NCBI RefSeq assembly: GCF_900447215.1
Contig: NZ_UFYA01000001.1
Coordinates: 992,001 to 1,056,000, forward strand
From: Dermatophilus congolensis
GTDB lineage: Bacteria; Actinomycetota; Actinomycetes; Actinomycetales; Dermatophilaceae
Direction: 5' to 3'
Length of the DNA: 64,000 bases
The position numbers and the translations under genes are program-made. This document shows, piece by piece, positions 8,931 through 18,357 of this stretch (position 1 is the stretch's first letter; the number at the start of each line of letters is the position of its first letter). The notes below the pieces were generated by a model. The model ran no database searches, had not been told where the DNA came from, and saw nothing but the letters and a program-made list of their open reading frames with translations.

Positions 8931-10136
8931 TTACTGACGAGTTGCCCCATCATCTGCACGGCTTGCTGCCGCAGCCTCGAGGCGTCCCACGGTCAGGGCT
9001 ACTTCCACGACATACGCCTCACGCGGGTTAGTGAGGTCGTAGCCAATGTGTTCTTCAATACGAGAAAGCCGGTACCGGACCGTATTGGCGTGGACGAACA
9101 ATGAGCGCGCAGTGGCCTCCACGCTGCGGCCGCAGCGCAAATAACTGTCGGCTGTTTCCAACAGCCCGTTACCTAAGGCATCTAGGGGGGTAAAAACATG
9201 GTCAACCAGATGCCTGCGCGCCGTGACATCACCATCAAGGATCCGCTCGGGCAACAACTCCTCGGCAGCTACTGGTCGAGGTGCATTCACCCACCCTGGG
9301 CATGCACGGCTTCCTGCGAGCGCGGCATGGGCAGATTTGTTTGCTGTCATCAGGTGCGCAACGCTCGGCCCGTACACCAGTGGTCCTGGCCCGAAGCAGT
9401 GCGAGAGTTCGCTGACGGTTTTTCCAGGGTTCTCGGCGCCGCCGATCATCAAAACCAGTCGGCGTCCTTGTACAGAAAAAAGAGAATCTATTCGTTGCCG
9501 TCGTAGGTGGGAGCGCATCTGGTCAACGGCTTCGTCAGCAGCGTGGGGGGTTTCTCCCACGACAACGAACACGCTGTGTCGGTCGTGCCAGCCGATCGTG
9601 GCTGCCCGTGAGACGACATCATCGTCGTATTCGCCGCGCATAACCGCATCCACGACGAGGGATTCCATTCGGGCATCCCAGGCTCCGCGGGATTCGGCTG
9701 CGACGGCGTAGGCGCGGGCGGCTGAGAATGCGACTTCGCGAGAGAATGTTGCTACGGCTGCACGTACCGCATCGATTTCATCTGCGGCTGCCAGCGCCAT
9801 CACGTGTTCTTCCACGACTGAGACCACGGTGCGGGTGAGCTCTACGGTTTGGCTCAGGCTGATGGATCGGGTGAGTTCTCGCGGTGCTAGCGAGAACACT
9901 GAGGCAAATGATTCACCTTCGCGTTGTCCGGCTCGGTACCAGGCAATGAACGCACGAATAGCGGACTGGGCAAGAATCCCCACCCATGAGCGGGTATCTG
10001 CGGGTAAACGCGAGTACCACGCGAGCCGCTCTTCTAGACAGCTGCGCACTGCGGCCGTGATGTGGTCTGTTGAGGCAGTAATGGCATCGAGGGTGTTGGT
10101 TCGGATCTGCGTCGGGCGTGATTGATCCGGCGACAT
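8931..10136 (-). CDS. PucR-family transcriptional regulator of the fatty-acid operon (FasR-like)
   Basis: A 401-residue regulator. The C-terminal PucR-type helix-turn-helix is clear: SVEATARSLFVHANTVRYRL followed by SRIEEHIGYDLTNP. The middle holds a GGDEF-like degenerate domain typical of the CdaR/PucR group. A gene of this type sits immediately upstream of fabD in Streptomyces (FasR), where it activates the operon, and at the same place in mycobacteria; by context it likely binds the 114-base fabD upstream gap. No membrane segments. ATG start at 10136. Autoregulation and effector are unknown. Confidence 0.85.
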   Translation of the reverse strand: MSPDQSRPTQIRTNTLDAITASTDHITAAVRSCLEERLAWYSRLPADTRSWVGILAQSAIRAFIAWYRAGQREGESFASVFSLAPRELTRSISLSQTVELTRTVVSVVEEHVMALAAADEIDAVRAAVATFSREVAFSAARAYAVAAESRGAWDARMESLVVDAVMRGEYDDDVVSRAATIGWHDRHSVFVVVGETPHAADEAVDQMRSHLRRQRIDSLFSVQGRRLVLMIGGAENPGKTVSELSHCFGPGPLVYGPSVAHLMTANKSAHAALAGSRACPGWVNAPRPVAAEELLPERILDGDVTARRHLVDHVFTPLDALGNGLLETADSYLRCGRSVEATARSLFVHANTVRYRLSRIEEHIGYDLTNPREAYVVEVALTVGRLEAAAASRADDGATRQ

Positions 10137-10257
10137 GCTCGGAGTGTAGGCCGCCTTGCCTGTAGTAGACCGTCAGGTGAACGCACACCGTTCGCGCTCA
10201 AGCGATTTAGCTGACCACAGCCTTGACCCCGGGGAGCGTTTTCGCTGGGATGACCTC

Positions 10258-11394
10258 ATGAAACGCACCTGCGCACGTATTTTCGCCACTGCGGCGGCTG
10301 TTGGCCTTCTCACTGCTACGGCCACCGTTGCCCACGCTTTTCAGCCGGGGGAGTACCACTCTCCTGAGTCAGAAGGCACCGCAATGCGCTCACCTTTGGT
10401 GATTGCTCACCGTGGTGCCTCTGGGTACCGTCCCGAACACACGCTGGCCGCCTACGAGCTAGCTGTTCAGTACGGCGCCGACTATATCGAGCCTGATCTT
10501 GTTTCCACCAAAGATGGTGTGTTGGTTGATCGGCATGAGCCTGAGATCAGCGGAACCACCGATGTTGCTCAACGTCCTGAATTCGCCCAGCGTAAGAAAA
10601 CCGTCACGATCGACGGCGAAAAAATGACCGGCTGGTTCACTGAAGACTTCACACTCGCGGAGCTGAAAACTCTCCGCGCTAAAGAACGACTTCCGTACCG
10701 TCACCGTTCGGCGCGGTACAACGGCCGCTATCAGGTGCCTACGTACCGTGAAGTGCTTGAACTGCGTGCACGGTTGAGCGCGAAGTACAAACGCCCTATT
10801 GGTGTTATCCCCGAAATTAAGCATTCCACGTATCACCGTCAGATCGGGTTGCCGTTGGAGAAAAAGGTTGTGGCCGAGACAACTCGCTTCGGCCTGAACC
10901 GTCCGGGGGCTCCTATGTGGATTCAGTCTTTTGAGTTGACGAATCTGCGCGATTTGAAGAGCAAGTATGGTTACCGCGCCAACACCACTTTCCTCACTGC
11001 CTCTAAGGGCGGCCCAGCTGACCTTGCTGCGCGCGGAACCACCTACACCGAGCTACTCAAGCCTGCCTCACTAGCACGTCTTGCCCGTAGTGTTGATGGC
11101 ATCAGTCCTGAGAAGGTGCAGATTATTCCGCGTACTTCTGCAGGTACCTTGGGCAAACCGACTTCTTTGGTTGCTGATGCGCACAAAGCACGCCTGAAAG
11201 TCATCCCATGGACGTTCCGCAATGAGAACACGTTCTTGCCTAAGGAGTACCGCGTCGGCACGAAGGACAGCCAGTACGGCCGCGGACGCGACGAAATCGT
11301 CACCTACCTCAAAACCGGTATCGATGGGTTCTTCACCGACCAGCCTGACACCGGCTACCAGGCACGTGAGCAGCTTCGGCGCAGCAAAAGTTGA
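10258..11394 (+). CDS. Secreted glycerophosphodiester phosphodiesterase
   Basis: Hydrolyses glycerophosphodiesters, releasing glycerol-3-phosphate. A signal peptide (MKRTCARIFATAAAVGLLTA, AHA cleavage-like end) is followed by a GDPD barrel: AHRGASGYRPEHT, then the metal-binding EPD in ADYIEPDLV and a His in DRHEPEISGT. The C-terminal FFTDQPD is also typical. Length and motif order resemble GlpQ. The open frame extends upstream to 10156, but the ATG at 10258 starts the signal peptide and has GGGA nearby. Divergent from the PucR regulator; no operon partner. Confidence 0.9.
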   Translation: MKRTCARIFATAAAVGLLTATATVAHAFQPGEYHSPESEGTAMRSPLVIAHRGASGYRPEHTLAAYELAVQYGADYIEPDLVSTKDGVLVDRHEPEISGTTDVAQRPEFAQRKKTVTIDGEKMTGWFTEDFTLAELKTLRAKERLPYRHRSARYNGRYQVPTYREVLELRARLSAKYKRPIGVIPEIKHSTYHRQIGLPLEKKVVAETTRFGLNRPGAPMWIQSFELTNLRDLKSKYGYRANTTFLTASKGGPADLAARGTTYTELLKPASLARLARSVDGISPEKVQIIPRTSAGTLGKPTSLVADAHKARLKVIPWTFRNENTFLPKEYRVGTKDSQYGRGRDEIVTYLKTGIDGFFTDQPDTGYQAREQLRRSKS

Positions 11395-11417
11395 TTGATG
11401 TAATGCAGTAACAATGA

Positions 11418-11453
11418 CAGGGGGGCTCCGGTCAATTGACCGGAGCCCCCCTG
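11418..11453. terminator. 36-bp perfect loopless palindrome
   Basis: 18-nt arms centred on CAATTG with no spacer, 23 bases after the phosphodiesterase stop and 30 before the aceE stop on the other strand. Likely bidirectional terminator. Confidence 0.8.
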
Positions 11454-11483
11454 CGTGTGTTCGGGTAGGTATTACCCGTTAGC

Positions 11484-14255
11484 TCAGGCGTCGCCGCCAG
11501 CGTTACCGGAAGATCCGGCGGAGGGGTCGTCGAGCTTGTACTCGCGTGCTGCGGTCACGGGGACGTCAGCGCCGACCTTGCCTTCTTCAGCCAAGGCGAT
11601 GAGCGCCTGGACTGCCATGGAAGGACCGTCGATGTTGAAGAAGCGGCGAGCGGCTGCACGGGTGTCGGAGAAACCGAATCCGTCTGCGCCCAGCGCGTAG
11701 TACTTCTGCGGCACCCATGGGCCGATCTGGTCCTGCACCTGGCGCATGTAGTCGCTGGTTGCGATGACCGGGCCGGGAGCTTCGGCGAGGCACTGCGTGA
11801 TGTAGGGCGTGCGGCGTTCCTTGCCCGGGTCGCGCAGCTGCTCGTTGTCGCATTCCAGAGCTTCGCGGCGCAGCTCGGTCCACGAGGTGACCGACCAGAC
11901 GTCAGCGTTGACTCCCCAGTCTTCGCGGAGGAGTTCCTGGGCCTCGAGCGCCCACGGAACACCAACACCGGAAGCCAGCAGCTGCACACGAGGTGCGTCT
12001 TCTTTGGCGCCTGCGTCGGTGCCGGACTTAAGCAGGTACATACCGCGCAGGATGCCGTCGACGTCGACGTTCTCCGGCTCCTTGGGTTGCACGATGGGCT
12101 CGTTGTAGACGGTCAGGTAGTAGATGACGTCTTCGCCGGCGTCGCCTTCTTCGCCGAACATGCGACGCATACCGTCCTGGACGATGTGTGCGATCTCGTA
12201 GCCGTATGCCGGGTCATAGGAGACGACGCCCGGGTTCGTGGCTGCGAACAGCGGGCTGTGGCCGTCCATGTGCTGCAGGCCTTCACCGGTGAGGGTGGTC
12301 CGTCCTGCGGTGGCGCCGATAAGGAAGCCTCGGCTCAACTGGTCGGCAGCTGCCCAGATAGCGTCAGCCGTTCGCTGGAAGCCGAACATCGAGTAGAAGA
12401 TGTAGATCGGCAACATGGGCTCACCGTGCGTGGAGTACGACGAACCTGCGGCGGTGAACGCGGCCAACGAACCGGCCTCGTTGATACCCAGGTGTAGGAG
12501 CTGACCCTGTGGGGACTCCTTGTAAGCCAGCATCAGCTCAGCGTCCACCGAGGTGTAGTTCTGGCCGTGCGGGTTGTAGATCTTCGCGGTCGGGAAGAAC
12601 GAGTCCATACCGAACGTGCGGGCCTCGTCGGGGATGATCGGCACAACACGTTTGCCGAATTCTTTGTCCCGCATGAGGTCCTTGAGCAAGCGAACGAATG
12701 CCATGGTGGTGGCAACCTGCTGCTTACCTGAACCCTTCTTAGCGACCTTGTATGCCGCGTCGTCGGGCAGGTGCACCGGGGTGTGCTTGCTGCGGCGCTC
12801 CGGAACGAAACCACCGAGCTGACGGCGACGTTCGAGGGCGTACTGCACGCGCTCATCGTCCGGGCCGGGGTTGTAGTACGGAGGCAGGTAGGGGTCTTTC
12901 TCCAGCTGCTCGTCCGTGAACGGGATGTGCAGGGTGTCGCGCAGCGCCTTCAGGTCATCAAGCGCGAGTTTCTTCATCTGGTGCGTAGCGTTACGGCCCG
13001 CGAAGTGAGAACCGAGCGTGTAGCCCTTAATGGTGTGGGCGAGAATGACGGTCGGTTGGCCGGTGTGCTTCATCGCACGGTCGTAGGCGGCGTAGATCTT
13101 GCGGTAGTCGTGGCCACCACGCTTGAGCTTCCACCAGATGTCTTCGTCAGACCAGTTCTCGACCATCTTCAGGGTGCGCGGGTCGCGCCCGAAGAAGTGG
13201 TCACGTACGTACTTACCGTCGTTGGCGCGGAAGGTCTGGAAGTCACCGTCGAGAGTGGTGTTCATAACCTCGCGCAGCGCACCCTGGCTGTCGGCAGCGA
13301 GGAGCTCATCCCAGCCACGACCCCAAATCAGCTTGATGACGTTCCAGCCTGCGCCGGCGAAGTAGGACTCCAGCTCCTGGATGATCTTGCCGTTACCGCG
13401 CACCGGTCCGTCTAGGCGCTGCAGGTTGCAGTTGACGACAAAGGTGAGGTTGTCGAGCTCTTCACCCGCTGCCCACTGCAGGGCACCACGGCTTTCGACC
13501 TCGTCCATTTCACCGTCACCGAGGAACGCCCACACGTGCTGCTGGGAGGTGTCCTTGATGCCGCGGTTGTGCAGGTAGCGGTTGAACTGTGCCTGGTAGA
13601 TCGCGTTGATCGGTCCCAGACCCATCGACACGGTCGGGAACTGCCAGAAATCGCCCATGCTGCGCGGGTGCGGGTACGAGGGGATTGCCTCGATGTTGCC
13701 GCTGACGATGTGGCTCTTCTCCTGACGGAAGCCGTCAAGACGGTCTTCGCCCAGGCGTCCTTCGAGGAAGGCACGGGCGTACATGCCCGGGGAAGCGTGA
13801 CCCTGGAAGAAGATCTGATCACCACCGCCGGGGTGGTCCTGGCCGCGGAAGAAGTGGTTGAGACCGACCTCGTACAGCGAAGCTGCCGATGCGTAGGTGG
13901 AGATGTGTCCGCCAACGCCGATTCCGGGACGCTGCGCCCGGTGTACCAGCACAGCTGCGTTCCAGCGCACGAGGCGACGGAATGCCCGCTCCATGTCCTC
14001 GTCGCCGGGGAACCACGGCTCTTGCTCGATCGGAATCGTGTTCACGTAGTCGGTGGTGCGCGTGGTGGGCACACCAACCTCGTTTTCGCGGGCGTGCTGC
14101 ATCATCCGCAGCATCAGGTAACGAGCCCGCTGGGTGCCTCCATTACGGAGCACCGCATCCATCGACTCGAGCCATTCGGCGGTCTCCTCCGGATCTACAT
14201 CCGGGAGTCGACTGGGCAGACCGTTGATGATCGGTCCTGATTCTTCGGAAGACAC
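11484..14255 (-). CDS. aceE: Pyruvate dehydrogenase E1 component (homodimeric type)
   Basis: Thiamine-diphosphate enzyme that decarboxylates pyruvate and acetylates E2 of the pyruvate dehydrogenase complex, feeding acetyl-CoA to the neighbouring fatty-acid genes. At 923 residues it is the full AceE length. The start region [22 protein letters not shown], the TPP-binding [14 protein letters not shown] segment, and the GITEAGS-equivalent ([11 protein letters not shown]) are visible. The frame is open to 14396, but the GTG at 14255 has AAAGGAA 6 nt upstream and matches where the family normally starts, so I chose it. Monocistronic; ends at the 36-bp palindrome. Confidence 0.96.
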   Translation of the reverse strand: MSSEESGPIINGLPSRLPDVDPEETAEWLESMDAVLRNGGTQRARYLMLRMMQHARENEVGVPTTRTTDYVNTIPIEQEPWFPGDEDMERAFRRLVRWNAAVLVHRAQRPGIGVGGHISTYASAASLYEVGLNHFFRGQDHPGGGDQIFFQGHASPGMYARAFLEGRLGEDRLDGFRQEKSHIVSGNIEAIPSYPHPRSMGDFWQFPTVSMGLGPINAIYQAQFNRYLHNRGIKDTSQQHVWAFLGDGEMDEVESRGALQWAAGEELDNLTFVVNCNLQRLDGPVRGNGKIIQELESYFAGAGWNVIKLIWGRGWDELLAADSQGALREVMNTTLDGDFQTFRANDGKYVRDHFFGRDPRTLKMVENWSDEDIWWKLKRGGHDYRKIYAAYDRAMKHTGQPTVILAHTIKGYTLGSHFAGRNATHQMKKLALDDLKALRDTLHIPFTDEQLEKDPYLPPYYNPGPDDERVQYALERRRQLGGFVPERRSKHTPVHLPDDAAYKVAKKGSGKQQVATTMAFVRLLKDLMRDKEFGKRVVPIIPDEARTFGMDSFFPTAKIYNPHGQNYTSVDAELMLAYKESPQGQLLHLGINEAGSLAAFTAAGSSYSTHGEPMLPIYIFYSMFGFQRTADAIWAAADQLSRGFLIGATAGRTTLTGEGLQHMDGHSPLFAATNPGVVSYDPAYGYEIAHIVQDGMRRMFGEEGDAGEDVIYYLTVYNEPIVQPKEPENVDVDGILRGMYLLKSGTDAGAKEDAPRVQLLASGVGVPWALEAQELLREDWGVNADVWSVTSWTELRREALECDNEQLRDPGKERRTPYITQCLAEAPGPVIATSDYMRQVQDQIGPWVPQKYYALGADGFGFSDTRAAARRFFNIDGPSMAVQALIALAEEGKVGADVPVTAAREYKLDDPSAGSSGNAGGDA

Positions 14256-14773
14256 GAAGATTCCTTTCTGCGGGGCAGCCGGGGGTCGAGACGCGGCATC
14301 TGCGCGTCCCGGTTGACGCGGCATAACAACGCCACGTACTCGCTTGGGGGGTGGTTGCGCCGAATGTGACGCAGCCCTATGTCTCCATCCTGGCATTGAT
14401 GGGCATTGATGACATCAGATGATGTGCCCACGCCAGCGGACTTAGGTTCATAGTATGAGACGTCGCGCGGTTCGTTTCTCACGGTCATTTCCTCGGTCGT
14501 TGACGCGAAATGTGTGAAGGACCGGGCAATGGCCGATAAGGACCTCGGCGTCGATATGAGGATTTCACGCCTCGTATACGACAATCGACGTGAGCGCGCC
14601 CGGTTGCGCTCGCTCCGGAGGCGGACCGCACGCGCCGCAAAACTCACAGAGCGAGCCGCGAGTGCCGCACACACATGAATCACGATGGCCAAAGATGAGG
14701 TGTACCGCAGGGCCCTCGTCGGCCGGACGCGATGATCCATTCCAGGACTCGCATAACGAGGAAGGTGCACAGA
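14256..14773. other. Divergent promoter region of aceE and the DUF3052 gene
   Basis: About 520 bases without a convincing gene. Frames crossing it on the minus strand lack family signatures and depend on extending aceE or unrelated frames. The region contains the GCATTGATG repeat near 14390-14410 and a purine-rich ribosome site for the plus-strand gene. No riboswitch-like structure was recognised. Confidence 0.45.
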
Positions 14774-15193
14774 GTGGCAACGTCCGCACAGAACGGACAT
14801 CTGAGCAAGCTTGGCTTCGGCAATGGCGACATCGTCATGGAGTTCGGCTACGACGACGACGTCGATGACAACCTCCGCATGGAGATCGAGGACCTCATTG
14901 ATGGTGACCTCGAAGACGAAGACTTCGAGGAGGTTGTTGACGCGGTTCTCGTTTGGTGGCGCGATGGCGACGGCGACCTGACAGACAACCTCGTCGATGC
15001 CGTATCAGCTTTGGGGCCTAACGGATTCATTGTGTTGCTCTCTCCGAAGGTGGGCAGAGATGGTGAAGTCGACCCCGTCGAGATTGCTGAAGCGGCTGAA
15101 ACTGCCGGGCTCAATGCCTCAGTGAGCACCAACCTGACCCCTCAGTGGTCCGCTACGCGCCTGGTTGCCCCCAAGAACGCAGCTAAACGCTGA
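14774..15193 (+). CDS. DUF3052 family protein
   Basis: A 139-residue acidic protein of the actinobacterial DUF3052 family, of unknown function. Features: LSKLGFGNGDIVMEFGYDDD near the N-terminus, a very acidic middle rich in Asp/Glu, then VDAVLVWWRDGDGDL and LGPNGFIVLLSPKVGR. The GTG at 14774 follows AGGAAGG with 8-nt spacing; an upstream in-frame ATG at 14732 has no such site. It precedes ahpE by 39 bases, the same pairing as Rv2239c-ahpE in M. tuberculosis, hinting at a shared role. Confidence 0.85.
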   Translation: MATSAQNGHLSKLGFGNGDIVMEFGYDDDVDDNLRMEIEDLIDGDLEDEDFEEVVDAVLVWWRDGDGDLTDNLVDAVSALGPNGFIVLLSPKVGRDGEVDPVEIAEAAETAGLNASVSTNLTPQWSATRLVAPKNAAKR

Positions 15194-15232
15194 TCTCGGG
15201 CTCGTTCACCAGCACGGGAAGGCAAAGCCCCT

Positions 15233-15715
15233 ATGTGCGATAAAACGCAGATACCTGAGATCGGTGAATACATCGCCGATTTCACTGCGCATGATCAGCA
15301 TGGTGCCGTCGTCTCACTTGAGCGGTTGCGACGCCAGACCGCAGTTCTCGTTGTGTTCATTCCGTACGCCTTCTCTGGGATATGTCAGGGCGAACTAGAC
15401 GAAATCCGTGACAATTACGAGCAGTTCCGATCCGAGCATGTGCAGACGGTTGTCGTCTCAACGGATTCGATGTTTACGCTGCGAGCTTGGGGTTACCAGA
15501 ACGGATTCGAGTTTCCGCTCCTGTCAGATTTCTGGCCTCACGGGGGGATAGCTAAAGCTTTCGGGGTGTTTGATGAGTCTGCAGGCACGGCTATCCGAGG
15601 GACCTTCCTCATTGATCCCAGTGGCGTTTTGCAGTGGAAAATGATCACCCCGGCAGGGCAGCGACGAGACTTTTCTGCCTACAGGCAGGCGTTAGGGGTC
15701 CTCATCGGTGAGTAA
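15233..15715 (+). CDS. ahpE: 1-Cys peroxiredoxin, AhpE type
   Basis: Reduces peroxides. The active site is PYAFSGIC: peroxidatic Cys51 with Pro44 and Ser48 in the position usually held by Thr, an accepted variation. No other Cys is present except Cys2, so it is a one-cysteine enzyme needing an external thiol. GICQGELDEIRDN after the Cys and the SDFWPHGGIAKAFGV segment are AhpE-like. 160 aa, cytosolic. Likely co-transcribed with the DUF3052 gene. Its stop codon is inside the stem of the following terminator. Confidence 0.92.
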   Translation: MCDKTQIPEIGEYIADFTAHDQHGAVVSLERLRRQTAVLVVFIPYAFSGICQGELDEIRDNYEQFRSEHVQTVVVSTDSMFTLRAWGYQNGFEFPLLSDFWPHGGIAKAFGVFDESAGTAIRGTFLIDPSGVLQWKMITPAGQRRDFSAYRQALGVLIGE

Positions 15716-15759
15716 CGCGAACGGGTGAGCGCAAAATTTTCGCCCACCCGTTCGCGTTA
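15713..15759 (+). terminator. Terminator overlapping the ahpE stop codon
   Basis: TAACGCGAACGGGTG pairs with CACCCGTTCGCGTTA (15-nt arms). The first TAA is the ahpE stop codon. The inner GCGCAAAATTTTCGC can extend the hairpin. It separates ahpE from the tRNA gene. Confidence 0.8.
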
Positions 15760-15813
15760 TTGCCCGCACATAGGGCAGACTGTGAAACCGCGCTCTCCAG
15801 TAAGCGAGAGCAA

Positions 15814-15886
15814 GGACCTGTAGCTCAGTTGGTAGAGCACCGCGTTTACACCGCGGGTGTCGTCGGTTCGAGCCCGGCCGGGTCCA
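15814..15886 (+). tRNA. tRNA-Val (anticodon TAC)
   Basis: 73 nt. Acceptor GGACCTG pairs with CGGGTCC (one G-T); D arm AGCTCAGTTGGTAGAGC; anticodon stem CGCG/CGCG around TTTACAC giving anticodon TAC; T arm GTCGG-TTCGAGC-CCGGC; discriminator A at 15886. CCA is not encoded. A GCTCTC/GAGAGC hairpin lies just upstream (15792-15811). The next start codon begins at 15888, one base after the mature tRNA end. Confidence 0.95.
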
Positions 15887-15887
15887 C

Positions 15888-16748
15888 ATGAGCGTTGCCA
15901 CCCTGGCTGACGTGCTGACCATCCTCGAAAACTCCTACCCAGCCCACACTGCTCAGTCGTGGGACAAGGTTGGGCTCGTTGCCGGGGACCATGGTCAGCC
16001 GATTCAACGAATCCACTTCGCTGTTGATCCCACGCTCGACGTGGTTCGTGAAGCAGTCACCGCTGGCGCCGACCTTCTTGTGACACATCACCCGTTGCTG
16101 CTACGCGGAATCCATTCCGTAGCCACAACAACTGCCAAAGGCACCATCCTCACCGAAGCAATTGTCGCTGACCTGGCTCTTTTCTGCGCTCACACGAACG
16201 CCGACTCGGCATTCCCAGGCGTGAACACTGCTCTGGCAGCTGCGTGTGGTCTGGACCCAGAGGCCACCAGCCCCTTAAGCATCGAAGAAGGATCGCCACT
16301 AGGGCTAGTCGGTGACCTACCCACACCGATTCGCTTCGATGAATTCGTCACGCGGTTAGCTGAACAACTTCCACGCACCGCGGTGGGAGTGCGAGCCTCT
16401 GGGCCAGCGCACGGACAAGTGCAACGCGTGGCCCTGCTCGGCGGAGCTGGAGATTCCCTCTTTAACGAGGTCCGAGCCGCCAAAGCGGATGTATACGTCA
16501 CCTCCGACCTACGCCATCACCCGGCAAGCGAAGCCCGCGAAGAAGCCTTCGGCGCCACGCCCTACCTCGTCGATGCTGGTCATTACGCCACCGAACACCT
16601 TTGGCTCGCAGAAGCAGCCGAAACTTTGCGATCCAACCTCCACACACACGGCCACGTTGTCGACGTGTACGTTAGTGAGCTTGTCACCGACCCGTGGAGC
16701 TTCGTTATTGGTGCCCACGGGCCGTGCGAAAATCCTGAGCGCATGTGA
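15888..16748 (+). CDS. Nif3-like dinuclear metal centre protein
   Basis: Member of the Nif3/YbgI family, which forms hexameric toroids with a two-metal site; its exact reaction is disputed (GTP cyclohydrolase-like activity has been proposed). Visible marks: QSWDKVGLVAGD near the N-terminus, the metal-binding THHPLLLRG, ALFCAHTNADSA, and C-terminal YLVDAGHYATEHLW. 286 aa. The ATG is one base downstream of the tRNA-Val discriminator, and no other start fits the family, so there is no conventional ribosome site. Followed by the zinc-ribbon gene, the usual actinobacterial partner. Confidence 0.92.
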   Translation: MSVATLADVLTILENSYPAHTAQSWDKVGLVAGDHGQPIQRIHFAVDPTLDVVREAVTAGADLLVTHHPLLLRGIHSVATTTAKGTILTEAIVADLALFCAHTNADSAFPGVNTALAAACGLDPEATSPLSIEEGSPLGLVGDLPTPIRFDEFVTRLAEQLPRTAVGVRASGPAHGQVQRVALLGGAGDSLFNEVRAAKADVYVTSDLRHHPASEAREEAFGATPYLVDAGHYATEHLWLAEAAETLRSNLHTHGHVVDVYVSELVTDPWSFVIGAHGPCENPERM

Positions 16749-16865
16749 CCAGAGCAGCACCACGACGCACATTCCGCTACCGTGCGGAAGGAACCTCAAC
16801 GGCCACGGGCTGCCAGAACATGCCACGTCGCCCAGCAGGACAAAGTGAACACAGATAGGACCACG

Positions 16866-17603
16866 ATGAAGGCCGACCCCGGTCAGCAATGGAAACTGCT
16901 CGACCTCGCCTCGCTGGACACGCGCACTGCGCAGATAGCCCACCGACGCGCCAACCTGCCCGAGGCCGAAGCCGCCGCGGCCGCCCTGCGCACCCTGGAA
17001 GATCTCGAAGCCGAACTGGTGCGCGCACGCACAGACCTCAGTGACACTGAGCGCGAAGCAACCAAAGCCGCCGCTGATGTCCAAATCGTCATCGACCGCA
17101 TCAAACGCACCACCGCTCGCCTTGACGATGGCTCTGCCTCTGCCCGCGAACTGCAGAACCTGCAGTCCGAACTCGAATCCCTCGAACGGCGCCGTTCTGT
17201 CCTGGAAAGCGAACGAACCGTAGTAGACAAACGTGCACGAGTACTACGCGAACGTGTCACCGACCTGGAACCACGCGAAGCCGAAGCCAGCGCAGCTCTG
17301 ACCCAGGCCCGCGCCGCGGAAAAGAAAGCCCGCAACGACCTCGACGATGCTGAGCACACCATCTCGCGCTCACGTCAAGACTTCGCAGAAGGGGTCCAGA
17401 GCGACCTGCTGTCCCTCTACGAAAAAATCCGGACAAGCACAGGCATGGGAGCCGCAGCGCTGACACAACGCCGCTGCGGTGGATGCAACCTGGAACTGCT
17501 TGGCCGTGACCTGCAACGCGTGGCCACTGCGCCTTTGAACGAGGTTGTCCGCTGCGAAAACTGCAGTCGCATCATTGTTCGCACCAGCGACTCCGGCCTG
17601 TGA
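16866..17603 (+). CDS. Coiled-coil protein with C-terminal zinc ribbon (COG1579/CdsZ-like)
   Basis: A 245-residue protein made of a long charged coiled coil (about residues 20-190, alternating Glu/Arg/Ala heptads) and a C4 zinc ribbon: RCGGCNLEL then RCENCSRIIVR. Families of this shape are thought to bind nucleic acid or ribosome-related partners, but the role here is unproven. The frame opens at 16782; ATG 16866 with TAGGA 5 nt upstream and the family-like start KADPGQQWKLLDLASLD was preferred. Sits between nif3 and the phosphatase, as in mycobacteria. Confidence 0.85.
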   Translation: MKADPGQQWKLLDLASLDTRTAQIAHRRANLPEAEAAAAALRTLEDLEAELVRARTDLSDTEREATKAAADVQIVIDRIKRTTARLDDGSASARELQNLQSELESLERRRSVLESERTVVDKRARVLRERVTDLEPREAEASAALTQARAAEKKARNDLDDAEHTISRSRQDFAEGVQSDLLSLYEKIRTSTGMGAAALTQRRCGGCNLELLGRDLQRVATAPLNEVVRCENCSRIIVRTSDSGL

Positions 17604-17617
17604 CATAGGCGCACCAG

Positions 17618-18262
17618 ATGCACACAGCCCCTGACCTTGATGCACCCACCCGACTATGGCTTGTACGTCATGGCACAACCGCACACACGATGTGTGGCCG
17701 CATCTCAGGCAGGGGTGGCATCGACCCCGATCTTGACGCCAACGGAGCAGACCAAGCCGCACGCGTCGCAGCAGCATTACACCGCGAAATAAAAGAACCC
17801 GACGTACAGGTTGTGAGCAGTTCACTGCGGCGTGCACACACAACAGCCCACGTGATCGCCGCAGCAGCCAACACAGACGTTGTCTGCCGCCCTGCGTGGG
17901 ATGAACAAGACATGGGCGACTGGGATGGCCTCACCTGGTCTGAGATCAAGGCTCGCGGAGCAGACGCAGCAGCCGTCCGATGCGGGAACACCCAAAGCGC
18001 CCCCGGTGGAGAAAATTTCGCGCAGCTGTGCACACGCGTACACCAGGACTGGGAAGACATCATCACTACAGCCCGGTCTCTGGTCATCATCACGCACCGC
18101 GGCCCCTTAGATGCCCTCCTGGTCAAGCTGCTCGGAATCGACCGCAGCACCGCGGCACTCTTTGACATCGCACCGTGCTCAATCACCCGGATCCGCGCGT
18201 GGCGTGATGGAGGCGTAGCAATCGACACAATCGGCGAAAAAGCACACCTGCTCAACCACTGA
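17618..18262 (+). CDS. Histidine phosphatase family protein (phosphoglycerate-mutase-like)
   Basis: Phosphohydrolase using a phosphohistidine: LVRHGTTAHT carries the RHG catalytic motif, SSSLRRAHTTAHVI the second Arg region, and ITHRGPLDALL the second His. 214 aa, cytosolic. In M. tuberculosis the corresponding gene (Rv2228c) is a fusion of RNase HI with such a phosphatase; here only the phosphatase part exists and no RNase H domain precedes it. Substrate is unknown; a CobC-like alpha-ribazole phosphatase role is possible. Spacing of 14 bases to the zinc-ribbon gene suggests one operon. Confidence 0.86.
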   Translation: MHTAPDLDAPTRLWLVRHGTTAHTMCGRISGRGGIDPDLDANGADQAARVAAALHREIKEPDVQVVSSSLRRAHTTAHVIAAAANTDVVCRPAWDEQDMGDWDGLTWSEIKARGADAAAVRCGNTQSAPGGENFAQLCTRVHQDWEDIITTARSLVIITHRGPLDALLVKLLGIDRSTAALFDIAPCSITRIRAWRDGGVAIDTIGEKAHLLNH

Positions 18263-18313
18263 AAGCCGGGCGAACCCCGACGCGTGTGCTTTGCATTAAC
18301 GCCACACCATGCA

Positions 18314-18345
18314 TCAGGGGGAGGTTACCGGTAACCTCCCCCTGA
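18314..18345. terminator. 32-bp perfect loopless palindrome
   Basis: 16-nt arms centred on ACCGGT with no loop, between the convergent phosphatase and ptsI stops. Likely bidirectional terminator. Confidence 0.8.
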
Positions 18346-18357
18346 GCTATAGACAGA

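Noticed and set aside
14256-14396. N-terminal extension of aceE to an upstream ATG
   Set aside because: The added residues are Arg/Pro-rich and unlike the family; the GTG at 14255 has a strong ribosome site and the expected start.
14195-14800. 201-codon minus-strand frame over the aceE-DUF3052 gap
   Set aside because: It overlaps the aceE start and has no ribosome site or family resemblance.
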